From the NCBI GenBank assembly GCA_005887995.1, contig VBJD01000084.1:1-49704 (forward strand): a DNA stretch of 49,704 bases. The letters run 5' to 3'. This document shows positions 8,046-15,944 of the stretch, one piece after another (within the stretch, counting starts at the first letter, position 1; each line of letters opens with the position of its first letter). The DNA comes from Chloroflexota bacterium. GTDB taxonomy: Bacteria; Chloroflexota; Limnocylindria; P2-11E. The translations under genes were made by a program, and so were the position numbers. The notes under the pieces were generated by a model. That model ran no database searches. It had not been told where the DNA came from and worked only from the letters and a program-made list of their open reading frames with translations.

Positions 8046-9770
8046 GTGGATCGGTGGCTTCGTCCGAGCCGTAGGGTCATGCACTGGGCGTGCGCGGTGG
8101 TGGTGGCCGTCGCGCTCGCGGAGACAACGTGGACGCCGGTCGCCGACGCGTCGTCCGCGAAGGCGCTCCAGCGAATCGATCCCGCGCTCTTCGCTCAGGC
8201 GAAGTCGCACCCGACGACCCTCTTCGACGTCATCGTGCAGGGTGCCCCGGATCGCAAGCGCGTCGACGCCCGTGAGAAGGCGAGATCCGTCGATCGTGCG
8301 GGCAAGGCCGTCCAAGAGGCCGGCGGGAGTCCGCGGCGCGCGCTGGGCATCATCGGCGGCGCGTCGGCGAAGGTCCGTGGCTCCGGGCTGATCACCCTCG
8401 CGAACGACGACGACGTCGCCTACATCTTCGCCGACGCGGCGCTCAACGCGAAGTTCGACCCGCAGACCGGCGCTTCGCTCGTCACCGGCGCGGGGACGCT
8501 CACCGTCAAGGCGCCGGCCACGTGGTCGCAGTACGGCGTCACCGGCCGCGGCATCGCGGTCGCGGTGATCGACAGCGGCATCTATGCGCATCGCGATCTC
8601 GCCGGACGCATCGTCGCGGCGATCGACTTCACCTCGGCGTCGCCGACCGTGTCGGCGACGCCGCTCGGCGATCCCGGCGGTCACGGCACGCACGTCGCAG
8701 GCCTCATCGCCGGCGACGGCACTGCCTCAGATGGCGCCTACACCGGCGTCGCTCCGGGCGCGAACCTCGTCGACGTGCGAGTGATCAACGCGAGCGGCGC
8801 GTCGAACGTCTCGACCGTCCTCGCGGGTCTGCAGTGGGTCCTCTCCAATCGCGCTCGCTACAACATCCGCGTCGCGAACCTCTCACTGGGCACGCCGGAG
8901 CAGACGAGCTACACGCTCAGCCCGCTCAGCGCGGCGGTCGAAGTGCTCCAGTACGCGGGCGTCAGCGTCGTCGTGTCCGCGGGCAACAGCGGTCCGGGCG
9001 CGGGCACGATCACGGCCCCCGGTGATGACCCGTTCGTCATCACGGTCGGCGCCGCCGACGACAACCGCACGAGCACGCTCGCCGACGACTCAGTTGCGGC
9101 CTTTTCGTCGGCCGGACCGACGCGCTACGACTCGCTCGCGAAGCCGGACGTCGTCGCACCTGGCCGCAGGATGGTGAGCCTGCGCTCGCCGGGTAGTGCG
9201 CTCGACGCGCTCCTGCCGGATCGCCAGGTCACCGCGTCGGGTTCGCCGACCGCTGAGTACTTCACGCTTTCAGGTACGTCGATGGCTGCCCCGATGGTCG
9301 CGGGGGCCGTCGCGCTCCTTCTCGAGCGCGATCCGACGCTCACGCCGCGTGAGGTGAAGCAGCGCCTCCTGTCGACCGCGGCGCCGCTGTCCTTCGGGTC
9401 GCGGTACACGCGCGGCGCCGGCCTGCTCGACACACTCGCCGCGGTCGCGTCCACTGATCACGGCGGCTGGAAGGATCGTTCGCGCGTGTCCGACGGCTTC
9501 GCGCAGATGGTGCTGCCGCTCATCTACGGCACCACGCTCACCTGGGAGGACGCGACGTTCAACGGTGGTGTCGACTCGAAGGGACGCCCCTGGACGCAGC
9601 TCACCTGGAGCGACATCACTTGGGACAACCTCACCTGGGATGCGATCTCGTGGAACGACATCACCTGGGAAGGCATCACCTGGGACTCCGTCACGCAGCA
9701 GGACATCACGTGGGAGACGACCTTCGATCCATTGAGCAGCAGCGGTCCGGGCTGGGGACCCCTGGACTGA
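8046..9770 (+). CDS. Secreted subtilisin-like serine protease (S8) with Trp-pentad tail
   Basis: The protein of about 574 residues has a signal peptide, a propeptide-like region and a complete S8 domain: catalytic Asp in AVIDSGI (about 176), His in GGHGTHVAG (about 213), the oxyanion Asn in SAGNSG and Ser in GTSMAAPM (about 412). I place the start at GTG 8046 because the GGGGGAG site lies 7 nt before it; GTG 8040 is too close. The last 70 residues are unusual: Trp occurs every five residues (ITWDN-LTWDA-ISWND-ITWEG-type units) before a short Gly/Pro end. It probably acts outside the membrane. The next gene is 11 bp downstream. Confidence 0.92.
   Translation: MDRWLRPSRRVMHWACAVVVAVALAETTWTPVADASSAKALQRIDPALFAQAKSHPTTLFDVIVQGAPDRKRVDAREKARSVDRAGKAVQEAGGSPRRALGIIGGASAKVRGSGLITLANDDDVAYIFADAALNAKFDPQTGASLVTGAGTLTVKAPATWSQYGVTGRGIAVAVIDSGIYAHRDLAGRIVAAIDFTSASPTVSATPLGDPGGHGTHVAGLIAGDGTASDGAYTGVAPGANLVDVRVINASGASNVSTVLAGLQWVLSNRARYNIRVANLSLGTPEQTSYTLSPLSAAVEVLQYAGVSVVVSAGNSGPGAGTITAPGDDPFVITVGAADDNRTSTLADDSVAAFSSAGPTRYDSLAKPDVVAPGRRMVSLRSPGSALDALLPDRQVTASGSPTAEYFTLSGTSMAAPMVAGAVALLLERDPTLTPREVKQRLLSTAAPLSFGSRYTRGAGLLDTLAAVASTDHGGWKDRSRVSDGFAQMVLPLIYGTTLTWEDATFNGGVDSKGRPWTQLTWSDITWDNLTWDAISWNDITWEGITWDSVTQQDITWETTFDPLSSSGPGWGPLD
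9591..9713 (+). repeat. 15-bp period coding repeat: W every fifth residue
   Basis: The 3' end of the S8 gene carries imperfect tandem 15-bp units encoding [I/L]-[T/S]-W-[D/E/S/N]-x. Tryptophans fall at ORF-track residues 518, 523, 528, 533, 538, 543, 548 and 558, with Gln taking the place of Trp at 553. The strict period suggests a regular extended or beta-solenoid surface rather than a random linker. Confidence 0.85.
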
Positions 9771-9781
9771 GGAGGAGAACG

Positions 9782-11161
9782 ATGACGAAGACACGTTTCG
9801 CGGCTCTCTACATCTGGACGGTGGTGCTGGGAGGCACGATCTGTTTCGTTCTCAACTCTCTCTCCGTCAAGCCAGCCTCGTCACTCGACCCGGTGATGTT
9901 CGTCTTCCTCCTGACGCTCGCCGGCATCGCGCAGCGCAATCCGGTCCGCCTCTTCCGTTCGAGCGCGATCTCGGTGGCGTTCGCGGTGAAGATCGCGGCG
10001 TACGTGCTCTTCGGCGTGAGCGTCGCCCTGTGGGCGAACCTCGTGGTCGTCGGCGTGAACGCGGTCACCCCATCGCCGAAGCCCGTGCGCAAGGTCCTCT
10101 TCAACTTCGGCCAGCTGAGCCTCTCGACGTTCGCCGCGGCGACGGCGTACCAGATCGTCGGCGGGGAGGTGCCGCCGGGCGCGGTCGTGCCGACCATCCT
10201 GGCCGTGGCGGTCTCGGGCGCGGTCTACTTCCTGTCGAGCTCGTTCATGACCTCGCTCGTCATCGCGCTCACGAGCAACGCGCGCTTCATCGAGACCTGG
10301 AACCGGAACTTCAGCTGGATGCCGGTGAACTACATCGCGACGGCGATCAACGGCGCCGCGCTCGCGCTCGCGTACCAGTCGATGGGCCTGTTCGGTGCCC
10401 TCGTCTTCGTGCTCCCGCTCGGCATCGCGTGGTACTCGTTCAAGCTGTACATGAGCAAGTCGACCGAAGTGCGCGCTCGAGTGAGCGAGCTTCAGGTCAC
10501 GAACGAGGTGCTCGCGCGAACGAACCAGCGTCTTGAGGAGTCGCACCTCTCCGTCATCGGCGCGCTCCTCGGCTCGCTCGAGGCGAAGGACCGCTACACC
10601 GAGGGCCACTCAGCGGCGACGATGTTCCACGCGGTCGCCGTCGCGAGGCGGCTGGGCCTCGGGCCCGACGAGATCGCGGCGGTCCAGCTCGGCGCGCTGT
10701 TCCACGACATCGGCAAGATCGGCGTGCCCGACGGCATCCTGCGCAAGCCGGACCGCCTGACCGACGACGAGTGGACCGAGATGCGGCTGCACCCGCTCAT
10801 CGGCGCGAACCTCCTCGCGCACGTGCCGAACCTCGAGAAGGTGCGTCCGATCGTTCTCGCGCACCACGAGCGCTACGACGGCACGGGCTACCCGAACCGC
10901 CTCTCAGGGAGCGAGATCCCGCTCGCGGCGCAGATCATCGCCGCCGCCGACGCGTTCGAGGCGATGACCTCGACGCGGCCGTACCGGCCGGCGATGTCAC
11001 GCGAGCTCGCGCTCGCGGAGCTGTGCGCGGTCGCCGGCAAGCAGCTGAGCCCGCTCGTCGTGGACGTCTTTGTCGACGTCCTGCGCGAGGATGTGGGTAC
11101 GACGCAGGAACACGAGAGCGTGTACCAGCAGGCCGTTCAGGCGGTGCGAGCGACCGGCTAG
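9782..11161 (+). CDS. Membrane HD-GYP cyclic di-GMP phosphodiesterase
   Basis: The start is ATG 9782, directly after an AGGAGGAG site; the track start at 9620 lies in the S8 gene. The 459-residue protein has several membrane helices in residues 1-222 (MASE-like sensor region), a coiled-coil linker at 225-255 and an HD-GYP domain. Its metal and catalytic marks are intact: EGHS, HDIGKIG (308-314), HHERYDGTGYP (361-371) and DAFEAMTSTRPYR. It should hydrolyse cyclic di-GMP to GMP. Coupling to the S8 protease and proximity to a GGDEF gene suggest a local cyclic di-GMP output. It converges on the M28 gene with only a few bases between. Confidence 0.93.
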   Translation: MTKTRFAALYIWTVVLGGTICFVLNSLSVKPASSLDPVMFVFLLTLAGIAQRNPVRLFRSSAISVAFAVKIAAYVLFGVSVALWANLVVVGVNAVTPSPKPVRKVLFNFGQLSLSTFAAATAYQIVGGEVPPGAVVPTILAVAVSGAVYFLSSSFMTSLVIALTSNARFIETWNRNFSWMPVNYIATAINGAALALAYQSMGLFGALVFVLPLGIAWYSFKLYMSKSTEVRARVSELQVTNEVLARTNQRLEESHLSVIGALLGSLEAKDRYTEGHSAATMFHAVAVARRLGLGPDEIAAVQLGALFHDIGKIGVPDGILRKPDRLTDDEWTEMRLHPLIGANLLAHVPNLEKVRPIVLAHHERYDGTGYPNRLSGSEIPLAAQIIAAADAFEAMTSTRPYRPAMSRELALAELCAVAGKQLSPLVVDVFVDVLREDVGTTQEHESVYQQAVQAVRATG

Positions 11162-11166
11162 GGCGG

Positions 11167-12612
11167 CTAGGGTCCCTCGCCTCGCGCGAGGTCAAGCGCG
11201 ACCGCGCTGACGACGTCGCCCGCGCGCTGCAGGTGACGGAGGTCGACCTTTTCGACGGTGTCCTTCGTCGTGTGCAGGATGTAGTCGCTCCAGAGCACGA
11301 GGATCGCAGGCACGCCGCGACGCGAGAACGGCTGCTGGTCGCTCCCGCCACCGCCGACGCCGTTGAACGGCACGCCGGCGCGCGACGCGGCCGCGCGGAA
11401 GCGGTCCTGGAGCGCGCGCGATTCGTTCGTCGCCTCGAGGATCTCCCCGCAGCAGCCAATGACATCAAGGTTGATCATCGCGACGAGGCTCTCGACGCGG
11501 CCGGGGCTCGAGGACATCCGCGCGATGTACGACTCGGACCCGAGGAAACCCTCCTCCTCGCCCGCGAACGCGACGAAGATCACCGAGCGCTTGAGCTCCG
11601 ATCTGTGCGCGGCGAGCACACGCGCGACCTCGATCGTGATCGAGGGCCCAGAGGCGTTGTCGTTCGCCGCCGCGAAGACCGTCCCGTTCGGATCGGTCCC
11701 GACTCCGTCGAGGTGTCCGCCGATGAGGACAGCGCGAGCCGCGTCGGTCCCGCTCGCGCGAAGGAGCCCGACGACGTTCGACGCCATCACCTGATGGACC
11801 GGCGTCACCGGCACGCTCATCTGAATGTTCGTGTCGACGGCGAAGCCGACATCGAGCGTGCTCGTGTTGCTACGCCGCGCGCGCACGGCGTCGCGGACCT
11901 GCGTGACGGTCTTTCCCGACGGCGCGAGGAGTTCGTTCGCGGTCGTCTCGCTCACGACGAGCATCGGGATCGTCTGCGCGAACTGCTGCGCGATGTATGA
12001 GTACTTGATCGTCGGCTCGCCGACGACGAGGATCCCTAGGCCACCGCGCTGCACGATGTTCTCCTGGTACCCGGTCACCGTCGGGCCGGTCACGAGGGCG
12101 ATGCGTCCCTTCACGTCGACGCCGGCGAAGTCATCCTGGCCGCCCGTCGCTGCGCCGCCGCCGACGACCGCGAGCTTCGCATCCGCGCTCCCATTCCCTG
12201 CGCGGCCGCCGATGCTCTCGGTGAAGTCGACGCGATGCGTCCACGTCTTCGCGTCGGCGCCGGTGCGGCTGAGCGTTGGAGTGCCCGCGAGGTCGACGAT
12301 CTGCACCGGAAAGCGCTGGAAGTACGTGCCGTTATCGCCAAGCGGCTCGAGGCCGATCTCCTTGAAGCGCTCCGCGACGTACTGCGCGGCCTCTTCGAAT
12401 CCAGGCGATCCGGTGAACCGGCCGCCGCGGGCCGGATCGGCGAGGTAGGCGAGGTGCTGGTGCGCCCTCTCGCCGTCGAAGCCGAGCGCCGCCGCGCTCT
12501 CCGGGCTCGCGCTCGCGGCCACCGTCGCGGACGCCACCGGCGTGCTCGGCGCGGGCATCGCGGGCAGCGATGCGCACGAGACGAGAGCGAGCGCGAATGC
12601 GAGATACCTCAC
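11167..12612 (-). CDS. M28-family aminopeptidase lipoprotein with PA domain
   Basis: This 481-residue exopeptidase starts at GTG 12612, overlapping the stop of the upstream fusion gene by four bases. A lipoprotein signal ends at LVSC, so it is anchored outside the membrane. A PA-type insert (GRIALVTGPTVTGYQ...) precedes the two-zinc M28 core: GGHLDGVG (His), ANDNASG (Asp), AFAGEEEGFLGS (catalytic Glu and zinc Glu), INLDVIGCC (Asp) and LHTTKDT (final His). All ligands are present. It should trim N-terminal residues from peptides. It closely parallels the peptidase half of the neighbouring fusion gene, implying duplication. Confidence 0.9.
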   Translation of the reverse strand: MRYLAFALALVSCASLPAMPAPSTPVASATVAASASPESAAALGFDGERAHQHLAYLADPARGGRFTGSPGFEEAAQYVAERFKEIGLEPLGDNGTYFQRFPVQIVDLAGTPTLSRTGADAKTWTHRVDFTESIGGRAGNGSADAKLAVVGGGAATGGQDDFAGVDVKGRIALVTGPTVTGYQENIVQRGGLGILVVGEPTIKYSYIAQQFAQTIPMLVVSETTANELLAPSGKTVTQVRDAVRARRSNTSTLDVGFAVDTNIQMSVPVTPVHQVMASNVVGLLRASGTDAARAVLIGGHLDGVGTDPNGTVFAAANDNASGPSITIEVARVLAAHRSELKRSVIFVAFAGEEEGFLGSESYIARMSSSPGRVESLVAMINLDVIGCCGEILEATNESRALQDRFRAAASRAGVPFNGVGGGGSDQQPFSRRGVPAILVLWSDYILHTTKDTVEKVDLRHLQRAGDVVSAVALDLARGEGP

Positions 12613-14987
12613 TCGGCCGCACCCATTTCGAGGAGCGCCTGCACGACGACCTCGCCGGATTCCCGCAGGCGCTTTGGATCGATCGAGGCCGGCGTGTCGC
12701 CGGTGGTGTGGAAGGGGCCGAGGTCGGTCGGGCCGACGCTGATCGCCGGCACCCGCCGGCGCAGCCACGACGCGTGATCGCTGGCGCCGATGAGCGGTGT
12801 GTATTCCAGGTCGTAGCCGAGCCGCTCCGCGGCTGAGCGCAGACGGTCGTGCAGCGAGAAGTTCTCATCCGACGCGGCGAGGCCACCGCAGCAGCCCTCC
12901 ATGTCGAGGTTGATATAGGCGACGACGTTCTCCGGCCGGTACGGCTTGGTGATGGAGTTCTGGACGAAGACTTCCGAGCCCACGAGCCCCTCCTCCTCAC
13001 CGGAGAACGCAGCGAAGACGAAAGAGTTCTTCAGCATCGCGCGGTGCTGCGCCAGCACGCGCGCCACCTCGATGATGACGGCCGGCCCCGAGCCGTTGTC
13101 GTTCGCGCCGGGGAACACCGTGCCGTTCGGATCCTTGCCCACGCCGTCGAGGTGCCCTCCCACGATGAGGTACTTCTTCGCGCGCTCCGGATCCGTTCCC
13201 GGCAGGAGGCCAACGACGTTCATCGTGTCGACCTCCTCGACGGGCCCGAGCGGAACGGAGACACGCACACGCGTGTCCGTGTCGAAGGACAGCGGCTCGG
13301 GTACGACGCGTTGCAGGCTCGGGCGCTCGCGAGCGCGGCGCTGACGTTCCTCAAGGGTCTTGCGCAGATCGCCGATCTGCTTGCCCGATGCGGCGATGAG
13401 CTCGTTCGCCACGGCCTCGCTGATCACGATCGAGGGCAGCGTGTCTTTTTCGAACGCGGGGATGGGGGAGAACTTGATGATGCCAACGGGCGCGTCGCTC
13501 GCCTGCACGAAGATGACCCCCTTCGCGCCTTCGCGGATCGCGATGTCGATCGGGTCGCCCTGCGTGGGCCCAGCGATCATCACGATGTTCCCCTCGGGAT
13601 GCACGCCGGCGTAGTCGCTGTACTCCGGCGTCTTCACACCGCCGCCGACGTACACGACGTTGCCCTCCGCGGTGCCGCCGGCGGCACGTCCGCCGACCCG
13701 CTCGGTGAAGTCGACGCGGTGCGTGAACGACTTCGCCTCCGCGCCGGTGGTCTCGAACGTCGGCGTCGCGGTGATGCGCACGACCGACTGCTTGAAGCTC
13801 TGGAAATACGAGCCAGTCTCGAGCGGCTGAAGGCCGATCTCCTTGAAGTGGTCGGCGACGTACTGCGCGGCGGCGACGTAGCCCGGCGAGCCGCTGAATC
13901 GTCCCTCGCGCGCCGGATCGCCGATGTACGCGAGGTGCTGCGCGGCACGCGGCGCATCGAACGAGCGGGCGATCGGCACATAGGAGCCCGCGGGCCCGAG
14001 CATCGGCGTGACGACGCGCATCGCGACGAGGACGGCCGCGAGGGCGGCAAGGGTGCGCCACGACAGGACACGGCCGAGCGCGATCGGCGTCCGCTCGAAC
14101 ATCGTGCGCAGGCCGTGGCCGAGCACGTTGAAGCCGAAGACGGCGCTCGCGAACGCCGCGGCGGGAACGAGCGCGATCCACGCGGAGCTGTACACGGCGA
14201 AACGCCCGCCGGCCAGGATCGCGCCCCATTCGGCGCTCGAAAAGATGAACTGCGACCCACCGCCGAGGCCGCGGTCGTCGATCGGGATGCTGAAGCCGCC
14301 GCCCACGACGATGCCGAGGAACCCGAGCTCGCCGAGCGCGAGCAGGATCGCGCTCGCCTCGAGCGCGCCCGACACCGCGAGGATGGGCATGAGGTTCGGC
14401 AGGACGTGCCGCGTGAAGAGCGCGAACTCGGAGAGGCCGAGCGCGCGTCCGGCCTCGAGGAAGGGCCGGCCTTGCAGCGCGACGACCGCCGAGCGCGTCG
14501 CGCGGCCGAAGCCCCACCACCCCGTGATCGCGAGCGCGAGGACGAACGCGGAGAGGCCCGAGCGGATGTCGAAGGCGAAGATCCATAGGAGTGCGAACAA
14601 GATGGTGGGGAACGCAGCGAACGCGTCGATGAGCGCGGAGACGAGGCGATCGGCAGCACGCCCCGAGAACCATCCTGCGACGGCGCCCAGGGTCGTCCCG
14701 GTGACGAGACGCGCGAGGAGCACGGCGAACGCGATCGTCAGAGTGGCGCGCGCGCCGAACATGACCTCGACCCAGATGTCTCGGCCCGCGTTGTCCGACC
14801 CGAGGGGATAACCGAACTGGCCGGGCTCGAACGGTGGCGGGATCGTGCGGGTGCCGATGACGACGAACGACCGTGTCTTCAGCGGATCGACCGATGTCAA
14901 CAGCGGCGCGGCGAGACCCAGTACGAGCCAACCCATGACGATGAGCAGACCGACGACGAGCTGCCAGGTGATCGCCCGTCGGATCAT
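12609..14987 (-). CDS. Fusion: DppC-type ABC permease + M28 peptidase
   Basis: One uninterrupted frame of 792 residues joins two normally separate proteins. Residues 1 to about 310 are a peptide-type ABC permease (TM1 at VVGLLIVMGWLVLGLAAPLL, DNAGRDIWVEVMFGARATL, and the EAA loop EAGRALGLSEFALFTRHVLPN). A further hydrophobic segment (LAALAAVLVAMRVVTPMLG) then leads into a complete M28 domain with PA insert: GGHLDGVG, ANDNGSG, SGEEEGLVGS, INLDMEGCC, FHTTGDT. The start is ATG 14987, overlapping the DppB stop as ATGA; the track start at 15761 runs through the upstream gene in the wrong frame. The extra helix would place the peptidase outside the cell. Confidence 0.88.
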   Translation of the reverse strand: MIRRAITWQLVVGLLIVMGWLVLGLAAPLLTSVDPLKTRSFVVIGTRTIPPPFEPGQFGYPLGSDNAGRDIWVEVMFGARATLTIAFAVLLARLVTGTTLGAVAGWFSGRAADRLVSALIDAFAAFPTILFALLWIFAFDIRSGLSAFVLALAITGWWGFGRATRSAVVALQGRPFLEAGRALGLSEFALFTRHVLPNLMPILAVSGALEASAILLALGELGFLGIVVGGGFSIPIDDRGLGGGSQFIFSSAEWGAILAGGRFAVYSSAWIALVPAAAFASAVFGFNVLGHGLRTMFERTPIALGRVLSWRTLAALAAVLVAMRVVTPMLGPAGSYVPIARSFDAPRAAQHLAYIGDPAREGRFSGSPGYVAAAQYVADHFKEIGLQPLETGSYFQSFKQSVVRITATPTFETTGAEAKSFTHRVDFTERVGGRAAGGTAEGNVVYVGGGVKTPEYSDYAGVHPEGNIVMIAGPTQGDPIDIAIREGAKGVIFVQASDAPVGIIKFSPIPAFEKDTLPSIVISEAVANELIAASGKQIGDLRKTLEERQRRARERPSLQRVVPEPLSFDTDTRVRVSVPLGPVEEVDTMNVVGLLPGTDPERAKKYLIVGGHLDGVGKDPNGTVFPGANDNGSGPAVIIEVARVLAQHRAMLKNSFVFAAFSGEEEGLVGSEVFVQNSITKPYRPENVVAYINLDMEGCCGGLAASDENFSLHDRLRSAAERLGYDLEYTPLIGASDHASWLRRRVPAISVGPTDLGPFHTTGDTPASIDPKRLRESGEVVVQALLEMGAAE

Positions 14988-15907
14988 GCCGCGGCTCCCG
15001 TTGCGGCGTGCACGAAGCGCGCGGCGAGCGCGTCGAGCGAGAAGCGCACGATGGCGATCGTGACCGCAAGCGCGCCGAGCAGTGTGCCCGCGGTCGCCGC
15101 GTCGAAGCGGCGGATCGCCTGCAACAGCGAGAAGCCCAGTCCGGGCCACGAGAAGAAGACCTCGACGACGGGCAGCGTCGAGAGCGCGATCGAGAGTGCG
15201 GCCGCGACCGCGCCGAGGATCGGCACCGCGGCGTTGCGCAGCGCGTGACGGAAGAGGACGAGCCTCTCCATCAGCCCTTTCGATCGTGCGGTGCGCACGT
15301 AGTCGCTCATCAGCGTTTCGTCGACGGCGACGTACGTGAAGTTCGCGATCTGCGCGAACGGTCGCGCCGCGAGAACGACGACCGGGAGGATGAGGTGGTC
15401 GTCCCACCCGAAACCGAACGAGGGCCAGAGGCGGATGCCCCAGCGGCTGACCATGTTCGCCGAGAGCAGGATGAGGAGGATCGCGAGGAGGAACGAGGGC
15501 GTCGAGACGGCGAGCACCGTGACGCTGAGCAGGGCGCCCCGCAGACGCCGGCTCTTCGTCGCGGCGGCGGCGATGCCGACGAGCATGCCGAGCGCGGTCG
15601 CGATGAGCACGGCGAGGCCGACGAGCACCATGCTCTTCGGGTACGCGTCGAGAAGGACTTCGCCCATCGATCGGCGCCGCCCGCCGAGGATCGAGGTCGA
15701 CGTCGCCTCGCCGAGGCTGCCTTGCAGGAGGCTGCCGAAGTAGTCCTGCGTGCCTTCCCACGCACGGCGCACGATCTCGTCGAGGCCGAGGTGCTGGGCG
15801 CGTGTGCTCGCGGCAACGAGCGCGAACTGCGCGAGGACAACGATGAGGATGAAGGTGAAGAGGACGAGGACGATACGGGTGAGGATGCCGAGCAGAGCGC
15901 GGTTCAC
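14984..15907 (-). CDS. DppB-type ABC transporter permease
   Basis: The 307-residue protein is an oligopeptide/nickel-type permease: N-terminal helix ILTRIVLVLFTFILIVVLAQF, a long extracellular loop, then five helices with the EAA-like motif YVRTARSKGLMERLVLFRHALRN. I start it at GTG 15907 (MNRALLGILTRI), since the track's longer N-terminus is non-coding and antisense to metG. It pairs with the permease half of the downstream fusion through an ATGA overlap. No ATPase or binding protein is encoded next to it, so these must come from elsewhere in the genome. Confidence 0.88.
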   Translation of the reverse strand: MNRALLGILTRIVLVLFTFILIVVLAQFALVAASTRAQHLGLDEIVRRAWEGTQDYFGSLLQGSLGEATSTSILGGRRRSMGEVLLDAYPKSMVLVGLAVLIATALGMLVGIAAAATKSRRLRGALLSVTVLAVSTPSFLLAILLILLSANMVSRWGIRLWPSFGFGWDDHLILPVVVLAARPFAQIANFTYVAVDETLMSDYVRTARSKGLMERLVLFRHALRNAAVPILGAVAAALSIALSTLPVVEVFFSWPGLGFSLLQAIRRFDAATAGTLLGALAVTIAIVRFSLDALAARFVHAATGAAA

Positions 15908-15934
15908 GGCGGTGGGATGACCGGCATCTCGACC

Positions 15935-15940
15935 TAGAAT
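15935..15940 (+). promoter_or_regulatory. -10 box of metG (TAGAAT), near-leaderless
   Basis: TAGAAT lies only four bases before ATG 15945, so transcription would start at or just inside the start codon. No ribosome-binding site is visible. The opposite strand carries the DppB start at 15907, so this 39-bp gap must serve both directions. Confidence 0.45.
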
Positions 15941-15944
15941 ACTT

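Noticed and set aside
11687-12340. Loss of an active-site His in the M28 peptidase (SDQQPF instead of SDHxPF)
   Set aside because: In M28 enzymes the last zinc ligand is the His of the later HTxxD motif, which is present as LHTTKDT, so the site is intact.
12849-14588. 579-aa plus-strand ORF inside the permease-M28 fusion
   Set aside because: Low-complexity Arg/Glu/Asp translation, no motif, fully antisense to two recognisable domains.
12609-15761. A 1050-aa protein starting at 15761 as given in the ORF track
   Set aside because: The first 258 residues are an out-of-frame reading of the DppB gene; ATG 14987 with an ATGA overlap gives the true start.
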